From the NCBI GenBank assembly GCA_002429455.1, contig DIZU01000200.1, positions 2,715 through 16,258 of the forward strand: DNA of 13,544 nt, in the 5' to 3' direction. The DNA comes from Methylotenera sp. UBA6020. Its GTDB lineage: Bacteria; Pseudomonadota; Gammaproteobacteria; Burkholderiales; Methylophilaceae. The notes beneath the pieces were generated by a model. The model was not told where the DNA came from. It searched no databases and saw only the letters and a program-made list of their open reading frames with translations. Every line of letters starts with the position of its first letter. Within the stretch, counting starts at the first letter, position 1. Both the position numbers and the translations under genes were made by a program. Below are positions 1-6,881 of the stretch, one piece after another.

Positions 1-840
1 CATAACGGCATCTACGGTAATCCGTCCGACCAATTTATTGTTTTTATCAACAACCGGGGCCGTTACCAAATCATAGCGTTCAAAGGCTTTAGCGGCCTCA
101 TCAGCGATATCTTCCGGATGAAAAACTACCGCATCTGCGGCCATCACGTCAGCTACGTTTGCATCTAAATCATTCACCACCAAACGCTTAAGCGGAAGTA
201 CACCACGTAATATGTCATCTCTATCCACCACAAACAGCTTATCGGTATGATCCGGCAAACTACTTAGACGACGCATATAACGCAAGGCCACCTCTAAAGT
301 AATGTCCTCACGAATGGTAACGATATCAAAGTCCATTATCGCGCCTACGGCGTGCTCAGAATATGAAAGTGCTGACTGCAAACGTGCGCGATTTTGTGTA
401 TCCAAGCTATCTAGCAGGTCTTGCAACACATCTTTAGGCAAGTCTGGCGCCAGATCTGCCAACTCGTCGGTATCAAGCTGCTCAGCCGCCGCTAGCAACT
501 CATCGGCATCCATGTCTGCGATTAGCGTTTGTCGAACAGCGTCAGACACTTCCAGGAGGATTTCACCATCGCGCTCTGCTTTGACCAGTTCCCATACGTC
601 TAAGCGCTGCTCAAGTGGTAACGCCTCAAGAATATAAGCGACGTCTGCGGGATGCAGTACATCCAGCTTTTTTTGCAGCTCAATAAGATTTTGCTTATGT
701 ACTAGCGACTCAACAAGATCATGCCTAGGCATATCTTGCTTATGCACCAAGTTTTCTACCAGCCGGTGCTTATCCAATAGCGAAATCACCTGTTGCAGGC
801 TTTCGCTTAAGCTCTCTTTGGACTCTTGAATATCTGCCAT
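1..840 (-). CDS. mgtE: Magnesium transporter MgtE, 5' part only (3' end outside the window)
   Basis: The visible 280 codons read without a stop from an ATG at 840 to the left edge (N-terminus MADIQESKES). MgtE is a dimeric inner-membrane Mg2+ channel whose cytosolic N and CBS domains sense Mg2+ and gate the pore. The segment at about residues 50-160 (LHPADVAYILEALP, then an acidic helical stretch rich in Asp and Leu) matches the superhelical N domain. Residues about 165-225 and 228-280 look like the two CBS domains (DHTDKLFVVDRDD, then LVTAPVVDKNNKLVGRI). The five-helix membrane domain expected after this is outside the window. Residues about 27-50 contain a near-repeat (LVENLVHKQ / LVESLVHKQ). 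The ribosome binding site is weak (GGGT, 4 bases from ATG). It diverges from the glutaredoxin-like gene. The family call is firm; transport activity cannot be judged without the pore domain. Confidence 0.93.
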   Translation of the reverse strand, partial: MADIQESKESLSESLQQVISLLDKHRLVENLVHKQDMPRHDLVESLVHKQNLIELQKKLDVLHPADVAYILEALPLEQRLDVWELVKAERDGEILLEVSDAVRQTLIADMDADELLAAAEQLDTDELADLAPDLPKDVLQDLLDSLDTQNRARLQSALSYSEHAVGAIMDFDIVTIREDITLEVALRYMRRLSSLPDHTDKLFVVDRDDILRGVLPLKRLVVNDLDANVADVMAADAVVFHPEDIADEAAKAFERYDLVTAPVVDKNNKLVGRITVDAVM

Positions 841-999
841 AACGACCCGTATATGATATTGGCTAGCATGCTGCACTAAAACAAAGCACTAAGTCGCTAT
901 TATGATTTATATTTAGCTTAAACTTAAAACTTTGAGCTTAAAATTAATTTATTTAGTAATAATCAGCTTAATTTCTCATTAAACTTAGGATTAATATAA
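841..999. other. AT-rich divergent intergenic region between mgtE and the glutaredoxin-like gene
   Basis: This 159-base spacer should hold promoters for both divergent genes. It is strongly AT-rich and repeats AGCTTAA three times on the + strand (near 915, 935 and 965). On the minus strand, CATAAT (899-904) could be a -10 box for mgtE, but no good -35 box sits 17 bases upstream. No RNA gene, riboswitch-like fold or ORF was recognised. Confidence 0.5.
932..960 (+). promoter_or_regulatory. Candidate sigma70 promoter for the glutaredoxin-like gene
   Basis: TTGAGC at 932-937 could be a -35 box (4 of 6 consensus positions), followed by a 17-base spacer and AGTAAT at 955-960 (4 of 6). It would start transcription about 30 bases before the ATG at 1000. 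The match is moderate and the region is AT-rich, so chance matches are likely. Confidence 0.3.
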
Positions 1000-1242
1000 A
1001 TGACGGTATATCTTAACCTTTACTCAACCACATACTGCCATTTGTGCGAGCAAGCAGAAGCCTTACTGATGAGCCTGACAGATCAATATGACATTCAATG
1101 GGCAACTATTGAAATAGTTGATGATTCAATACTATTTGAACGCTATGCTGTCAAAATTCCGGTCTTAAAAAGGCCAGAAACCAACGTAGAAATAGCATGG
1201 CCCTTTACTATCAATGACATTGAAAAACTACTGTCTAACTAA
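1000..1242 (+). CDS. Small glutaredoxin-like thiol-disulfide protein (DUF836 type)
   Basis: This 80-residue protein has one thioredoxin-fold signature. A first beta strand (VYLNLYSTTY) is followed by a CxxC redox centre, Cys13-His-Leu-Cys16, at the start of a helix. A cis-proline-like KIPVL segment follows at about residues 52-56, and a C-terminal helix closes the protein. The length and pattern fit the glutaredoxin-like DUF836 family, whose members are usually 75-100 residues. The exact substrate is unknown; the CHLC centre would suit thiol-disulfide exchange in the cytosol, as there is no signal peptide. The ATG at 1000 is preceded by AGGA nine bases upstream. It is the only + strand gene here, divergent from mgtE and convergent with rplQ, so it is probably transcribed alone. 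Family assignment is good; function is inferred from the fold only. Confidence 0.85.
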   Translation: MTVYLNLYSTTYCHLCEQAEALLMSLTDQYDIQWATIEIVDDSILFERYAVKIPVLKRPETNVEIAWPFTINDIEKLLSN

Positions 1243-1288
1243 GCTAGTTGATTACTACTAGTTATAAGAACTGGTCCTATGAAATATA

Positions 1289-1313
1289 AAAAGCCAGCTT
1301 CTAGCTGGCTTTT
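1289..1313. terminator. Bidirectional intrinsic terminator between the convergent glutaredoxin-like gene and rplQ
   Basis: A perfect 11-base inverted repeat (AAAAGCCAGCT at 1289-1299, AGCTGGCTTTT at 1303-1313) with a 3-base loop. Read on the + strand the stem ends in four Ts; read on the minus strand it ends in five Ts followed by AT-rich sequence. It lies 46 bases after the + strand stop codon and 30 bases after the rplQ stop, so it can end both the glutaredoxin-like transcript and the long ribosomal operon. Confidence 0.9.
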
Positions 1314-1343
1314 ATGTAAACAATAGGTTAATTGATTACAGTT

Positions 1344-1733
1344 TTATTCTGCTACCACTACCTCAGCACCTGTATCTGGACGATCAACCAATTCTACTAA
1401 AGCCATTGGAGCGTTATCACCATTACGGAAACCACATTTCAAAACGCGTAAGTAACCACCATTACGTGTAAGGTAGCGTGGGCCAAGTTCGCCAAATAAT
1501 TTCCCAACAATATCACGATCACGTAAGCGACTAAACGCTAAACGACGATTTGCTAAAGTTGGAGTTTTACCTAATGTAATTAAAGGTTCTGCAAATTTGC
1601 GCAACTCTTTTGCTTTTGGCAAAGTAGTTTTAATGACTTCGTGACGTAACAATGAAGCTGTCATGTTACGAAACATAGCTGCACGATGGCTGCTAGTACG
1701 ATTTAATTTACGATTGCTATTACCGTGACGCAT
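1344..1733 (-). CDS. rplQ: 50S ribosomal protein L17
   Basis: L17 binds 23S rRNA near the base of the large subunit, close to the exit-tunnel side. The 129-residue protein starts with the family hallmark [20 protein letters not shown] and continues with the basic helix through [18 protein letters not shown]. The central [16 protein letters not shown] stretch is also typical, and a short acidic tail (ending VVVAE) follows. The ATG at 1733 has AAGGAA five bases upstream. It is the last gene of the alpha operon, 45 bases after rpoA, the usual bacterial order, and is followed by the hairpin terminator at 1289-1313. Nothing is abnormal about the length. Confidence 0.98.
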   Translation of the reverse strand: MRHGNSNRKLNRTSSHRAAMFRNMTASLLRHEVIKTTLPKAKELRKFAEPLITLGKTPTLANRRLAFSRLRDRDIVGKLFGELGPRYLTRNGGYLRVLKCGFRNGDNAPMALVELVDRPDTGAEVVVAE

Positions 1734-1756
1734 AGTAATTCCTTAAAGTTTCTTAA

Positions 1757-1770
1757 CTTAAATATTTAAG
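1757..1770. repeat. Perfect 14-base AT-rich palindrome in the rpoA-rplQ spacer
   Basis: CTTAAATATTTAAG reads the same on both strands and lies 8 bases beyond the rpoA stop. In RNA it could make only a weak A-U hairpin, and there is no U tract placed for termination. It may be chance in AT-rich sequence. Confidence 0.45.
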
Positions 1771-1778
1771 CTTGCTAA

Positions 1779-2765
1779 TTAGGCTTTTTCGAGCCCAACA
1801 GGTGGCCAATTTTCTAATTTCATGCCCAATGTTAGGCCACGAGTAGCGAGTACATCTTTAATTTCATTCAGTGATTTACGACCAAGATTTGGCGCTTTTA
1901 ATAGCTCATTCTCTGTACGTTGAATCAAATCACCAATGTAAAATATATTTTCTGCTTTCAAGCAATTAGCTGAACGTACGGTTAATTCCAAATCATCTAC
2001 TGGACGTAACAAAATCGGATCAACTTGTGGTGCAGATTTAACTTCGACTTCGCTTGGCGCACCTTCTAGATCAGCAAATACAGATAGCTGACCCATTAAG
2101 ATACGTGCCGCATCGCGAATCGCTTGTTCAGGTTCAATCACACCGTTTGTTTCAACATCGATTACCAACTTATCTAAGTCAGTACGTTGTTCAACACGTG
2201 CACTTTCAACTTGGTAGCTCACTTTATTGATCGGGCTAAATGATGCATCCACCATAATAAAGCCAAGTACACGATCTTCTTCATTTGCTTTCTGACGCGC
2301 AGGCACTGGTTGGTAACCGCGACCCATTTCAACCTTAACTTCCAAGTTAAGTTTTCCACCTTTAGTCAGGTGGGCAATTACATGGTCAGGATTCACAATC
2401 TCAGCGTCATGACCTGTATCAAAGTCACCAGCGGTAACAACACCCTCAACTGATTTATTCAACGTCAAAATAGTTTCTGACTTAGTATTTAACTTTAAAG
2501 CTACACCTTTAAGATTAAGCAGAATATCTACCACATCTTCTTGTACGCCATCTAAAGTTGAATACTCGTGTACTACACCATCAATTTTAACTTCAGTAAT
2601 TGCGAAGCCAGGAATTGAAGATAATAAAACACGACGCAAAGCATTGCCCAGTGTGTAGCCAAAGCCACGCTCCATTGGTTCTAGCGTTACGCGCGCACGT
2701 AAAGGTGACAACACCTCTACATCAACAACACGCGGTTTTAAGTATTCGGTAGGACTGTTTTGCAT
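1779..2765 (-). CDS. rpoA: DNA-directed RNA polymerase subunit alpha
   Basis: Alpha dimerises to seed assembly of RNA polymerase, and its C-terminal domain contacts promoter UP elements and activators. The 328 residues match the family length. The N-terminal domain has the expected [20 protein letters not shown] segment (about residues 34-53) and the dimer/beta-contact region ([18 protein letters not shown]). An acidic linker follows at about 235-250. The C-terminal domain begins near [18 protein letters not shown], in which Arg264 and Asn267 correspond to the E. coli UP-element contacts Arg265 and Asn268. The helix-hairpin-helix segment [16 protein letters not shown] follows. The ATG at 2765 has AAAGG eight bases upstream. 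It lies 116 bases after rpsD, in the usual alpha-operon place; that gap holds an RNA hairpin (2832-2856). Confidence 0.99.
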   Translation of the reverse strand: MQNSPTEYLKPRVVDVEVLSPLRARVTLEPMERGFGYTLGNALRRVLLSSIPGFAITEVKIDGVVHEYSTLDGVQEDVVDILLNLKGVALKLNTKSETILTLNKSVEGVVTAGDFDTGHDAEIVNPDHVIAHLTKGGKLNLEVKVEMGRGYQPVPARQKANEEDRVLGFIMVDASFSPINKVSYQVESARVEQRTDLDKLVIDVETNGVIEPEQAIRDAARILMGQLSVFADLEGAPSEVEVKSAPQVDPILLRPVDDLELTVRSANCLKAENIFYIGDLIQRTENELLKAPNLGRKSLNEIKDVLATRGLTLGMKLENWPPVGLEKA

Positions 2766-2831
2766 AGTGATACCTTTTAATTTTCAACAAATAAACTCAT
2801 TTAGTTTTGCATCTAATAGAGCATTCATTCT

Positions 2832-2856
2832 GGTGAGCCGGATTAACCAACTCACC
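2832..2856 (-). other. RNA hairpin between rpsD and rpoA, fully paired only in the mRNA sense
   Basis: In minus-strand RNA the arms GGUGAGUUGG and CCGGCUCACC can form a continuous 10-base-pair stem around a UUAAU loop, using eight Watson-Crick pairs and two G-U wobbles. In + strand RNA the wobble positions become C-A mismatches. There is no U tract after it, so it is not a typical terminator. It sits 25 bases after the rpsD stop and about 65 bases before rpoA. It may be an mRNA stability or processing element, or a regulatory fold. Confidence 0.6.
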
Positions 2857-2881
2857 TAATATTTAATAATTTAAAGCTTAA

Positions 2882-3511
2882 TTACTTAGAGTAAAGCTCA
2901 ACTACCAATGATTCATTGATTGTTGGCGGTAACTCATCACGTTGTGGCTTAGCCTTAAATGTACCTTTTAAGGCTTTAACATCCACTTCTAACCATGCTG
3001 GGAAACCACGTTGCTCAGCTGCTTCGAGAGCGCCTTTAATGCGCAATTGTGTTTTAGAAGTTTCAGCAACACTCACAACATCACCAGCTTTAACTTGGAA
3101 TGAAGGAATGTTTACGCGTCGGCCATTCACCAAAATACTATTGTGACGAACGATTTGGCGCGCCTCAGTGCGTGAACCACCTAGACCCATTCTATATGTA
3201 ACGTTATCTAAACGGCACTCTAGAAGTTGCAACAAGTTTTCACCTGTAATACCTTTTTTACGATCAGCTTCAGCATAGTAACTGCGGAATTGCGCTTCTA
3301 ACACACCATAAATACGGCGTACTTTTTGTTTCTCACGTAATTGCACACCATAATCTGAAAGACGTTGGTTGCGACGTTGACCGTGCTGACCAGGTGGAAA
3401 GTTACGTTTTTCTATTGCACATTTGTCCGTGAAACATTTTTCAGCCTTCAAAAAAAGCTTTTCGCCTTCACGACGACACTGACGGCACTTAGGGTCTAAA
3501 TTTCTAGCCAA
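2882..3511 (-). CDS. rpsD: 30S ribosomal protein S4
   Basis: S4 is a primary 16S rRNA binder that nucleates assembly of the small-subunit body; in E. coli it also represses its own operon. The 209 residues match the family. Residues 1-45 carry Cys9, Cys12, Cys26 and Cys31, the four-cysteine zinc-binding form of S4 (E. coli has lost most of these). An S4-type RNA-binding domain follows at about 98-160 ([23 protein letters not shown] ... [13 protein letters not shown]). The start is a TTG at 3511, giving [12 protein letters not shown] exactly as in the family. AGGAG lies six bases upstream, and no in-frame ATG would keep the conserved N-terminus. It is 44 bases after rpsK, with a hairpin in that gap. 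Confidence 0.98.
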   Translation of the reverse strand: MARNLDPKCRQCRREGEKLFLKAEKCFTDKCAIEKRNFPPGQHGQRRNQRLSDYGVQLREKQKVRRIYGVLEAQFRSYYAEADRKKGITGENLLQLLECRLDNVTYRMGLGGSRTEARQIVRHNSILVNGRRVNIPSFQVKAGDVVSVAETSKTQLRIKGALEAAEQRGFPAWLEVDVKALKGTFKAKPQRDELPPTINESLVVELYSK

Positions 3512-3517
3512 GGGATT

Positions 3518-3522
3518 CTCCT
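3518..3522 (-). promoter_or_regulatory. Shine-Dalgarno AGGAG deciding the TTG start of rpsD
   Basis: AGGAG on the minus strand lies six bases before the TTG at 3511, an ideal spacing. It supports the rare initiator codon over any internal ATG. Confidence 0.85.
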
Positions 3523-3533
3523 GTTATCTCTAC

Positions 3534-3558
3534 TAAACTGAGCTTTAAGCTCAGTTTA
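3534..3558 (-). other. Perfect hairpin overlapping the rpsK stop codon
   Basis: Two perfect 11-base arms (TAAACTGAGCT at 3534-3544 and AGCTCAGTTTA at 3548-3558) flank a 3-base loop. The distal arm includes the TAA stop of rpsK (3556-3558). In the mRNA the hairpin is followed by GUAGAGAUAAC rather than a U run, so termination is unlikely. It lies 11 bases upstream of the rpsD Shine-Dalgarno and could mark an RNase processing or 3'-protection site, or modulate coupling of rpsD to rpsK. Confidence 0.6.
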
Positions 3559-3945
3559 AATGCGGCGTTTTTTAGGTGGACGGCAGCCGTTATGCGGCAC
3601 TGGCGTCACATCGGTAATGCTGGTGATTTTAAAACCAGCTGCATTAAGTGCGCGCACAGCAGATTCACGACCTGGGCCTGGGCCTTTAATACGCACTTCT
3701 AAATTCTTAACACCACTCTCTTGTGCTGACTTACCAGCAACTTCAGCCGCTACTTGCGCTGCAAAAGGCGTACTTTTACGTGAGCCTTTAAAGCCTTGAC
3801 CACCTGAAGTAGCCCATGACAATGCATTACCTTGACGGTCTGTAATGGTGATGATGGTATTGTTAAAAGATGCATGCACATGAGCAATGCCCTCTGCAAT
3901 ATTCTTTTTAACTTTCTTTCTTACGCGTACATTAGCTTTTGCCAT
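3556..3945 (-). CDS. rpsK: 30S ribosomal protein S11
   Basis: S11 sits on the 30S platform, pairs with S18/S21 and helps form the mRNA exit path. The 129-residue protein has the basic N-terminus ([10 protein letters not shown]), the core [19 protein letters not shown] and the [17 protein letters not shown] segment. The invariant C-terminus [17 protein letters not shown] includes the Asn-Gly pair known in E. coli S11 to convert to isoaspartate. The ATG at 3945 has AAGGA about nine bases upstream. It lies 78 bases after rpsM, a gap with a 16-base tandem duplication, and before rpsD, as in other alpha operons. Confidence 0.98.
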   Translation of the reverse strand: MAKANVRVRKKVKKNIAEGIAHVHASFNNTIITITDRQGNALSWATSGGQGFKGSRKSTPFAAQVAAEVAGKSAQESGVKNLEVRIKGPGPGRESAVRALNAAGFKITSITDVTPVPHNGCRPPKKRRI

Positions 3946-3988
3946 GTTGCACTTTCCTTACCAATAAATCGTACTTGAATTTGTAAAC

Positions 3989-4020
3989 CTAAAATTTATA
4001 AACCCTAAAATTTATAAACC
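3989..4020. repeat. Perfect 2 x 16-base tandem repeat between rpsM and rpsK
   Basis: The unit CTAAAATTTATAAACC occurs twice head to tail (3989-4004 and 4005-4020), right after the rpsM stop. A further partial match (GTAAAC) lies at 3983-3988. It lengthens the rpsM-rpsK spacer. It looks like a replication-slippage duplication and has no obvious signal function. Confidence 0.85.
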
Positions 4021-4023
4021 AGG

Positions 4024-4386
4024 TTACTTAGCTTGCTTAATTGCTTTAACTGGACCCTTACGTGTACGCGCATTAGTTTTAGTGCGTTGACCACGTACAG
4101 GCAAACCACGGCGATGACGTACACCACGGTAACAATTCAAATCCATTAAGCGCTTGATGTTCATTGAAACTTCACGGCGTAAATCACCCTCAACTTTTAC
4201 CTTAGCAACTTCATCACGTAACTTTTCTACGTCAGCATCGTTCAAATCTTTGATCTTTGCAGTTGCTAAAACACCAGCTGCAACACAAATCTTCTGTGCT
4301 GTGTTACGTCCAATACCAAAAATTGCAGTCAATGCAATCTCAGTGTGTTTGTTATTTGGGATGTTTACCCCTGCTATACGCGCCAT
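4024..4386 (-). CDS. rpsM: 30S ribosomal protein S13
   Basis: S13 lies in the 30S head, makes intersubunit bridges to 23S rRNA helix 38 and to L5, and its C-terminal tail reaches the P-site tRNA. The 120 residues begin [14 protein letters not shown]. The helix-two-turns-helix region [15 protein letters not shown] follows, and the protein ends with the basic [20 protein letters not shown] block and a lysine-rich tail. The ATG at 4386 has GGAG six bases upstream. It is the first gene of the alpha operon; a strong promoter candidate lies just upstream at 4443-4471. Confidence 0.98.
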   Translation of the reverse strand: MARIAGVNIPNNKHTEIALTAIFGIGRNTAQKICVAAGVLATAKIKDLNDADVEKLRDEVAKVKVEGDLRREVSMNIKRLMDLNCYRGVRHRRGLPVRGQRTKTNARTRKGPVKAIKQAK

Positions 4387-4442
4387 ACCCTACTCCAAAA
4401 TTTAGGTAAAACTAAAAATCTACAGCTTGAAAAAAGTCATAG

Positions 4443-4471
4443 ATTTTAACAGCTAAACCAATTTTTATCAA
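4443..4471 (-). promoter_or_regulatory. Strong sigma70 promoter candidate for the alpha operon (rpsM-rpsK-rpsD-rpoA-rplQ)
   Basis: On the minus strand, TTGATA (-35, positions 4471-4466) is followed by exactly 17 bases and TAAAAT (-10, 4448-4443); each hexamer matches five of six consensus positions. The sequence upstream is AT-rich and could act as an UP element. Transcription would start near 4436, giving a leader of roughly 50 bases before the rpsM ATG. This is where the alpha-operon promoter lies in E. coli, between rpmJ and rpsM. Confidence 0.8.
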
Positions 4472-4513
4472 TTAGCTTATCTATTCAATAATCTGATTAA
4501 TGAATTTAATCAA

Positions 4514-4627
4514 TTAACCTTGGCGTTGCTTGTGACGTGGGTCTGTACAAATGATACGTACAACTCCACGACGGCGAACAACTTTACAATTACGACATAA
4601 TGCCTTTACTGATGCACGAACTCTCAT
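4514..4627 (-). CDS. rpmJ: 50S ribosomal protein L36, zinc-binding form
   Basis: This 37-residue protein starts [15 protein letters not shown] and ends in RHKQRQG. L36 is the smallest large-subunit protein and binds a 23S rRNA junction with a single zinc ribbon. All four ligands are present: Cys11, Cys14, Cys27 and His32, so this is the zinc-containing form rather than a paralogue that has lost them. The start is ATG at 4627 with GGAG six bases upstream. It follows infA by 53 bases and precedes the alpha promoter, so it is the last gene of the spc unit. Confidence 0.97.
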   Translation of the reverse strand: MRVRASVKALCRNCKVVRRRGVVRIICTDPRHKQRQG

Positions 4628-4680
4628 TTTTCACTCCATCATTTCTTAAACTGCATGTTCTTAAATTGCTACTTATGAAA

Positions 4681-4899
4681 CTACTTAGCGCGAAATGTAA
4701 TTCTCGCACGTGATAAATCATACGGTGTCATTTCTACGGTTACTTTGTCACCAGGTAAGATACGAATATAGTGCATACGCATCTTTCCTGAAATATAACC
4801 TAAAACAATATGTCCATTTTCCAACTTAACTCTAAAGGTTGCATTCGGGAGATTTTCTAGAATCTCACCCTGCATTTCAATTCTGTCTTCCTTAGCCAT
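4681..4899 (-). CDS. infA: Translation initiation factor IF-1
   Basis: IF1 binds the 30S A site during initiation and assists IF2 and IF3. The 72 residues form one S1-like OB fold, with the family core [37 protein letters not shown] at about residues 17-53 and the C-terminal [14 protein letters not shown]. The ATG at 4899 lies 9 bases after the secY stop. No clear Shine-Dalgarno precedes it (AATGTTTAAAA), so initiation probably relies on ribosomes finishing secY. Placement between secY and rpmJ is usual for betaproteobacteria, unlike E. coli, where infA lies elsewhere. Confidence 0.98.
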   Translation of the reverse strand: MAKEDRIEMQGEILENLPNATFRVKLENGHIVLGYISGKMRMHYIRILPGDKVTVEMTPYDLSRARITFRAK

Positions 4900-4908
4900 T
4901 TTTAAACA

Positions 4909-6231
4909 TTACTTAGCGTTTTGCGCATTACCTTTAAAATTAGCTTTCTTCAATAAGCCTTCATACTGATGTGACATCAAATGTGACTGCACTTGCGTCA
5001 TAAAATCCATCGTCACTACGACAATAATAAGTAACGAAGTCCCGCCAAAATAGAACGGTGTATTAAACTTCAAAATCAAGAATTCAGGAAGCAGACATAC
5101 CAAGGTTATATATGCTGCACCGACTAACGTTAAACGCCCCATAATACGATCTATATATTTTGCCGTTTGATCACCCGGACGAATACCTGGAACAAATGCA
5201 CCACTTTTCTTTAAATTGTCTGCCGTATCTTTTGGGTTAAATTGCAAAGCTGTGTAAAAAAAGCAGAAGAACACAATTGCTGTTGCAAACAACAAGATAT
5301 AAATAGGCTGGCCGGGTGATAAGGCCGCCGCGACATCTTTTAACCAGTACATTCTCTCACTGCTACCGAACCATCCAGCCAATGTTGCTGGAAACAAAAT
5401 AATACTAGAGGCAAAAATCGGCGGAATTACACCAGCCATATTTAGCTTCAAGGGTAAATGCGTAGTTTGGCCGCCATACACCTTGTTTCCAACTTGACGT
5501 TTAGCGTAGTTAACCGTAATTTTACGTTGTCCACGTTCAACAAATACAACCAAGGCAGTAACCAATACCGTAGCCACCAACAAGAAGAAACCCAAAGGTA
5601 TACTAAACGCACCGGTATTCACCATCTCCGCAGTTGATCCAACTGCTCTTGGCAAGCCGGCCACAATACCCGCAAAAATGATAATTGAAATACCATTACC
5701 AATACCGCGTTCAGTAATCTGCTCACCTAGCCACATAATAAACATGGTGCCACTTACCAGCGTAATCACTGCCGTCAATCTAAAAGCCATGCCAGGATCA
5801 AGCACCAAGCCAGGCTGCCCTTCCAAAGCAATTGCTATACCAAACGCCTGGAAAGCTGCCAGCACTACCGTGCCATAGCGAGTCCATTTGGTAATAGTTC
5901 TACGACCTGCTTCACCTTCTTTTTTCAGCTGCTCAAGTTTAGGTGATACAGCCGCCATTAACTGCATAATAATAGATGCAGAAATATAAGGCATGATTCC
6001 TAAAGCGAAAACAGTAAATCTTGAAAGTGCGCCACCCGAGAACATGTTGAACATGCCCAAAATACCGCCACTTTGCGACTGGAATAACTTCGCCAAGACA
6101 TCAGGGTCGATACCAGGTACAGGTATATGTGCGCCCAAACGATATACAATAAGTGCGCCTAACACAAAAAGCAGGCGGCTTTTTAGTTCGCCCATTTTTG
6201 CTGCTGTTTTTAATATGCTGTCTTGTGCCAA
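4909..6231 (-). CDS. secY: Sec translocon channel subunit SecY
   Basis: SecY is the ten-helix inner-membrane channel that, with SecE, SecG and SecA, exports unfolded proteins and inserts membrane proteins. The 440-residue length is typical. Helix 1 ([21 protein letters not shown]) lies at about residues 19-40, with plug-region sequence after it ([28 protein letters not shown]). The cytosolic loop [22 protein letters not shown] follows near 250. The SecA-contact loop [22 protein letters not shown] holds the key arginine, equivalent to E. coli Arg357. The initiator is a TTG at 6231 with TAAGAG seven bases upstream, overlapping the rplO stop. The first in-frame ATG (6195) would remove 12 residues and has no Shine-Dalgarno. 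Confidence 0.98.
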   Translation of the reverse strand: MAQDSILKTAAKMGELKSRLLFVLGALIVYRLGAHIPVPGIDPDVLAKLFQSQSGGILGMFNMFSGGALSRFTVFALGIMPYISASIIMQLMAAVSPKLEQLKKEGEAGRRTITKWTRYGTVVLAAFQAFGIAIALEGQPGLVLDPGMAFRLTAVITLVSGTMFIMWLGEQITERGIGNGISIIIFAGIVAGLPRAVGSTAEMVNTGAFSIPLGFFLLVATVLVTALVVFVERGQRKITVNYAKRQVGNKVYGGQTTHLPLKLNMAGVIPPIFASSIILFPATLAGWFGSSERMYWLKDVAAALSPGQPIYILLFATAIVFFCFFYTALQFNPKDTADNLKKSGAFVPGIRPGDQTAKYIDRIMGRLTLVGAAYITLVCLLPEFLILKFNTPFYFGGTSLLIIVVVTMDFMTQVQSHLMSHQYEGLLKKANFKGNAQNAK

Positions 6232-6238
6232 AACAATA

Positions 6239-6244
6239 CTCTTA
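6239..6244 (-). promoter_or_regulatory. Shine-Dalgarno TAAGAG supporting the TTG start of secY
   Basis: TAAGAG on the minus strand is seven bases before the TTG at 6231. Its first three bases are the stop codon of rplO, so secY translation is likely coupled to rplO. Confidence 0.7.
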
Positions 6245-6682
6245 AGCTGCTTCTACAATTTTTCCACCAGCTGCTTCAACTGCGGCACGTGCGCCTTTAG
6301 TCAAAAGCAAACCTTGGATATTAAATTTAGCAGTCACATCACCTGATAAATATATTTTTGCATTTCTAACGGTACCAGACACGATATTTGCTGCTTTTAA
6401 TGCCAACAGGTCAATTACTTCGTTTGGTATCAAAGAAAGCTCACTTGTACGCACATGGGCAGTTTTTGCTTTAGTCATTGACTTGAAGCCACGTTTAGGT
6501 AAGCGACGTTGAATTGGCATTTGACCACCTTCAAAACCAACCTTATGAAAACCACCTGTACGTGATTTTTGACCTTTATGACCACGACCAGCTGTTTTAC
6601 CTAAACCAGAACCAATACCACGACCAACGCGGCGACGTTCTTTTTTCGAGCCTTCTGCAGGCTTAATCGTATTTAATTGCAT
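6242..6682 (-). CDS. rplO: 50S ribosomal protein L15
   Basis: L15 is a late-assembly large-subunit protein whose long glycine- and arginine-rich N-terminal extension threads into 23S rRNA. The 146 residues start [20 protein letters not shown], followed by the flexible [19 protein letters not shown] stretch and a globular C-terminal domain (from about residue 70). The ATG at 6682 shares one base with the rpmD stop (TAATG), and GAGGG lies just upstream, so translation is coupled to rpmD. It precedes secY by 10 bases, the usual spc order. Confidence 0.98.
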   Translation of the reverse strand: MQLNTIKPAEGSKKERRRVGRGIGSGLGKTAGRGHKGQKSRTGGFHKVGFEGGQMPIQRRLPKRGFKSMTKAKTAHVRTSELSLIPNEVIDLLALKAANIVSGTVRNAKIYLSGDVTAKFNIQGLLLTKGARAAVEAAGGKIVEAA

Positions 6683-6879
6683 TATCCCTCTACCTTTAAT
6701 AGATAGCCAACAGCATTGATCATGCCGCGAATTGCTGGTGTATCTTGTAATTCAACTGTATGGTGCATACGACGTAAACCTAGACCTTTAACGGTAGCTT
6801 TATGCGCCTCAATACGACCAATAACACTTTTAACAAGAGTTACTTTAATGCCTGATGCATCTTTTTTTGCTTTAGCCAT
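6682..6879 (-). CDS. rpmD: 50S ribosomal protein L30
   Basis: L30 is a small large-subunit protein of ferredoxin-like fold that binds 5S/23S rRNA contacts near the central protuberance. The 65 residues contain the typical [19 protein letters not shown] segment and the [25 protein letters not shown] signature. A short N-terminal extension ([10 protein letters not shown]) makes it slightly longer than the usual 58-60. The ATG at 6879 is two bases after the rpsE stop, with AGAGG six bases upstream inside the end of rpsE. It overlaps rplO by one base. Confidence 0.97.
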   Translation of the reverse strand: MAKAKKDASGIKVTLVKSVIGRIEAHKATVKGLGLRRMHHTVELQDTPAIRGMINAVGYLLKVEG

Positions 6880-6881
6880 GA

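Noticed and set aside
302..637. 111-codon + strand ORF, serine-rich, inside the mgtE region
   Set aside because: It is antisense to the well-supported mgtE frame, has low-complexity composition and no ribosome binding site that stands out; a shadow of mgtE codon usage.
3989..4020. CRISPR or phage attachment site interpretation of the tandem repeat
   Set aside because: Only two contiguous copies, no spacers, and no integrase or cas gene nearby.
5993..6346. 117-codon + strand ORF across the secY-rplO junction
   Set aside because: It is antisense to two conserved genes and its translation has no recognisable domain.
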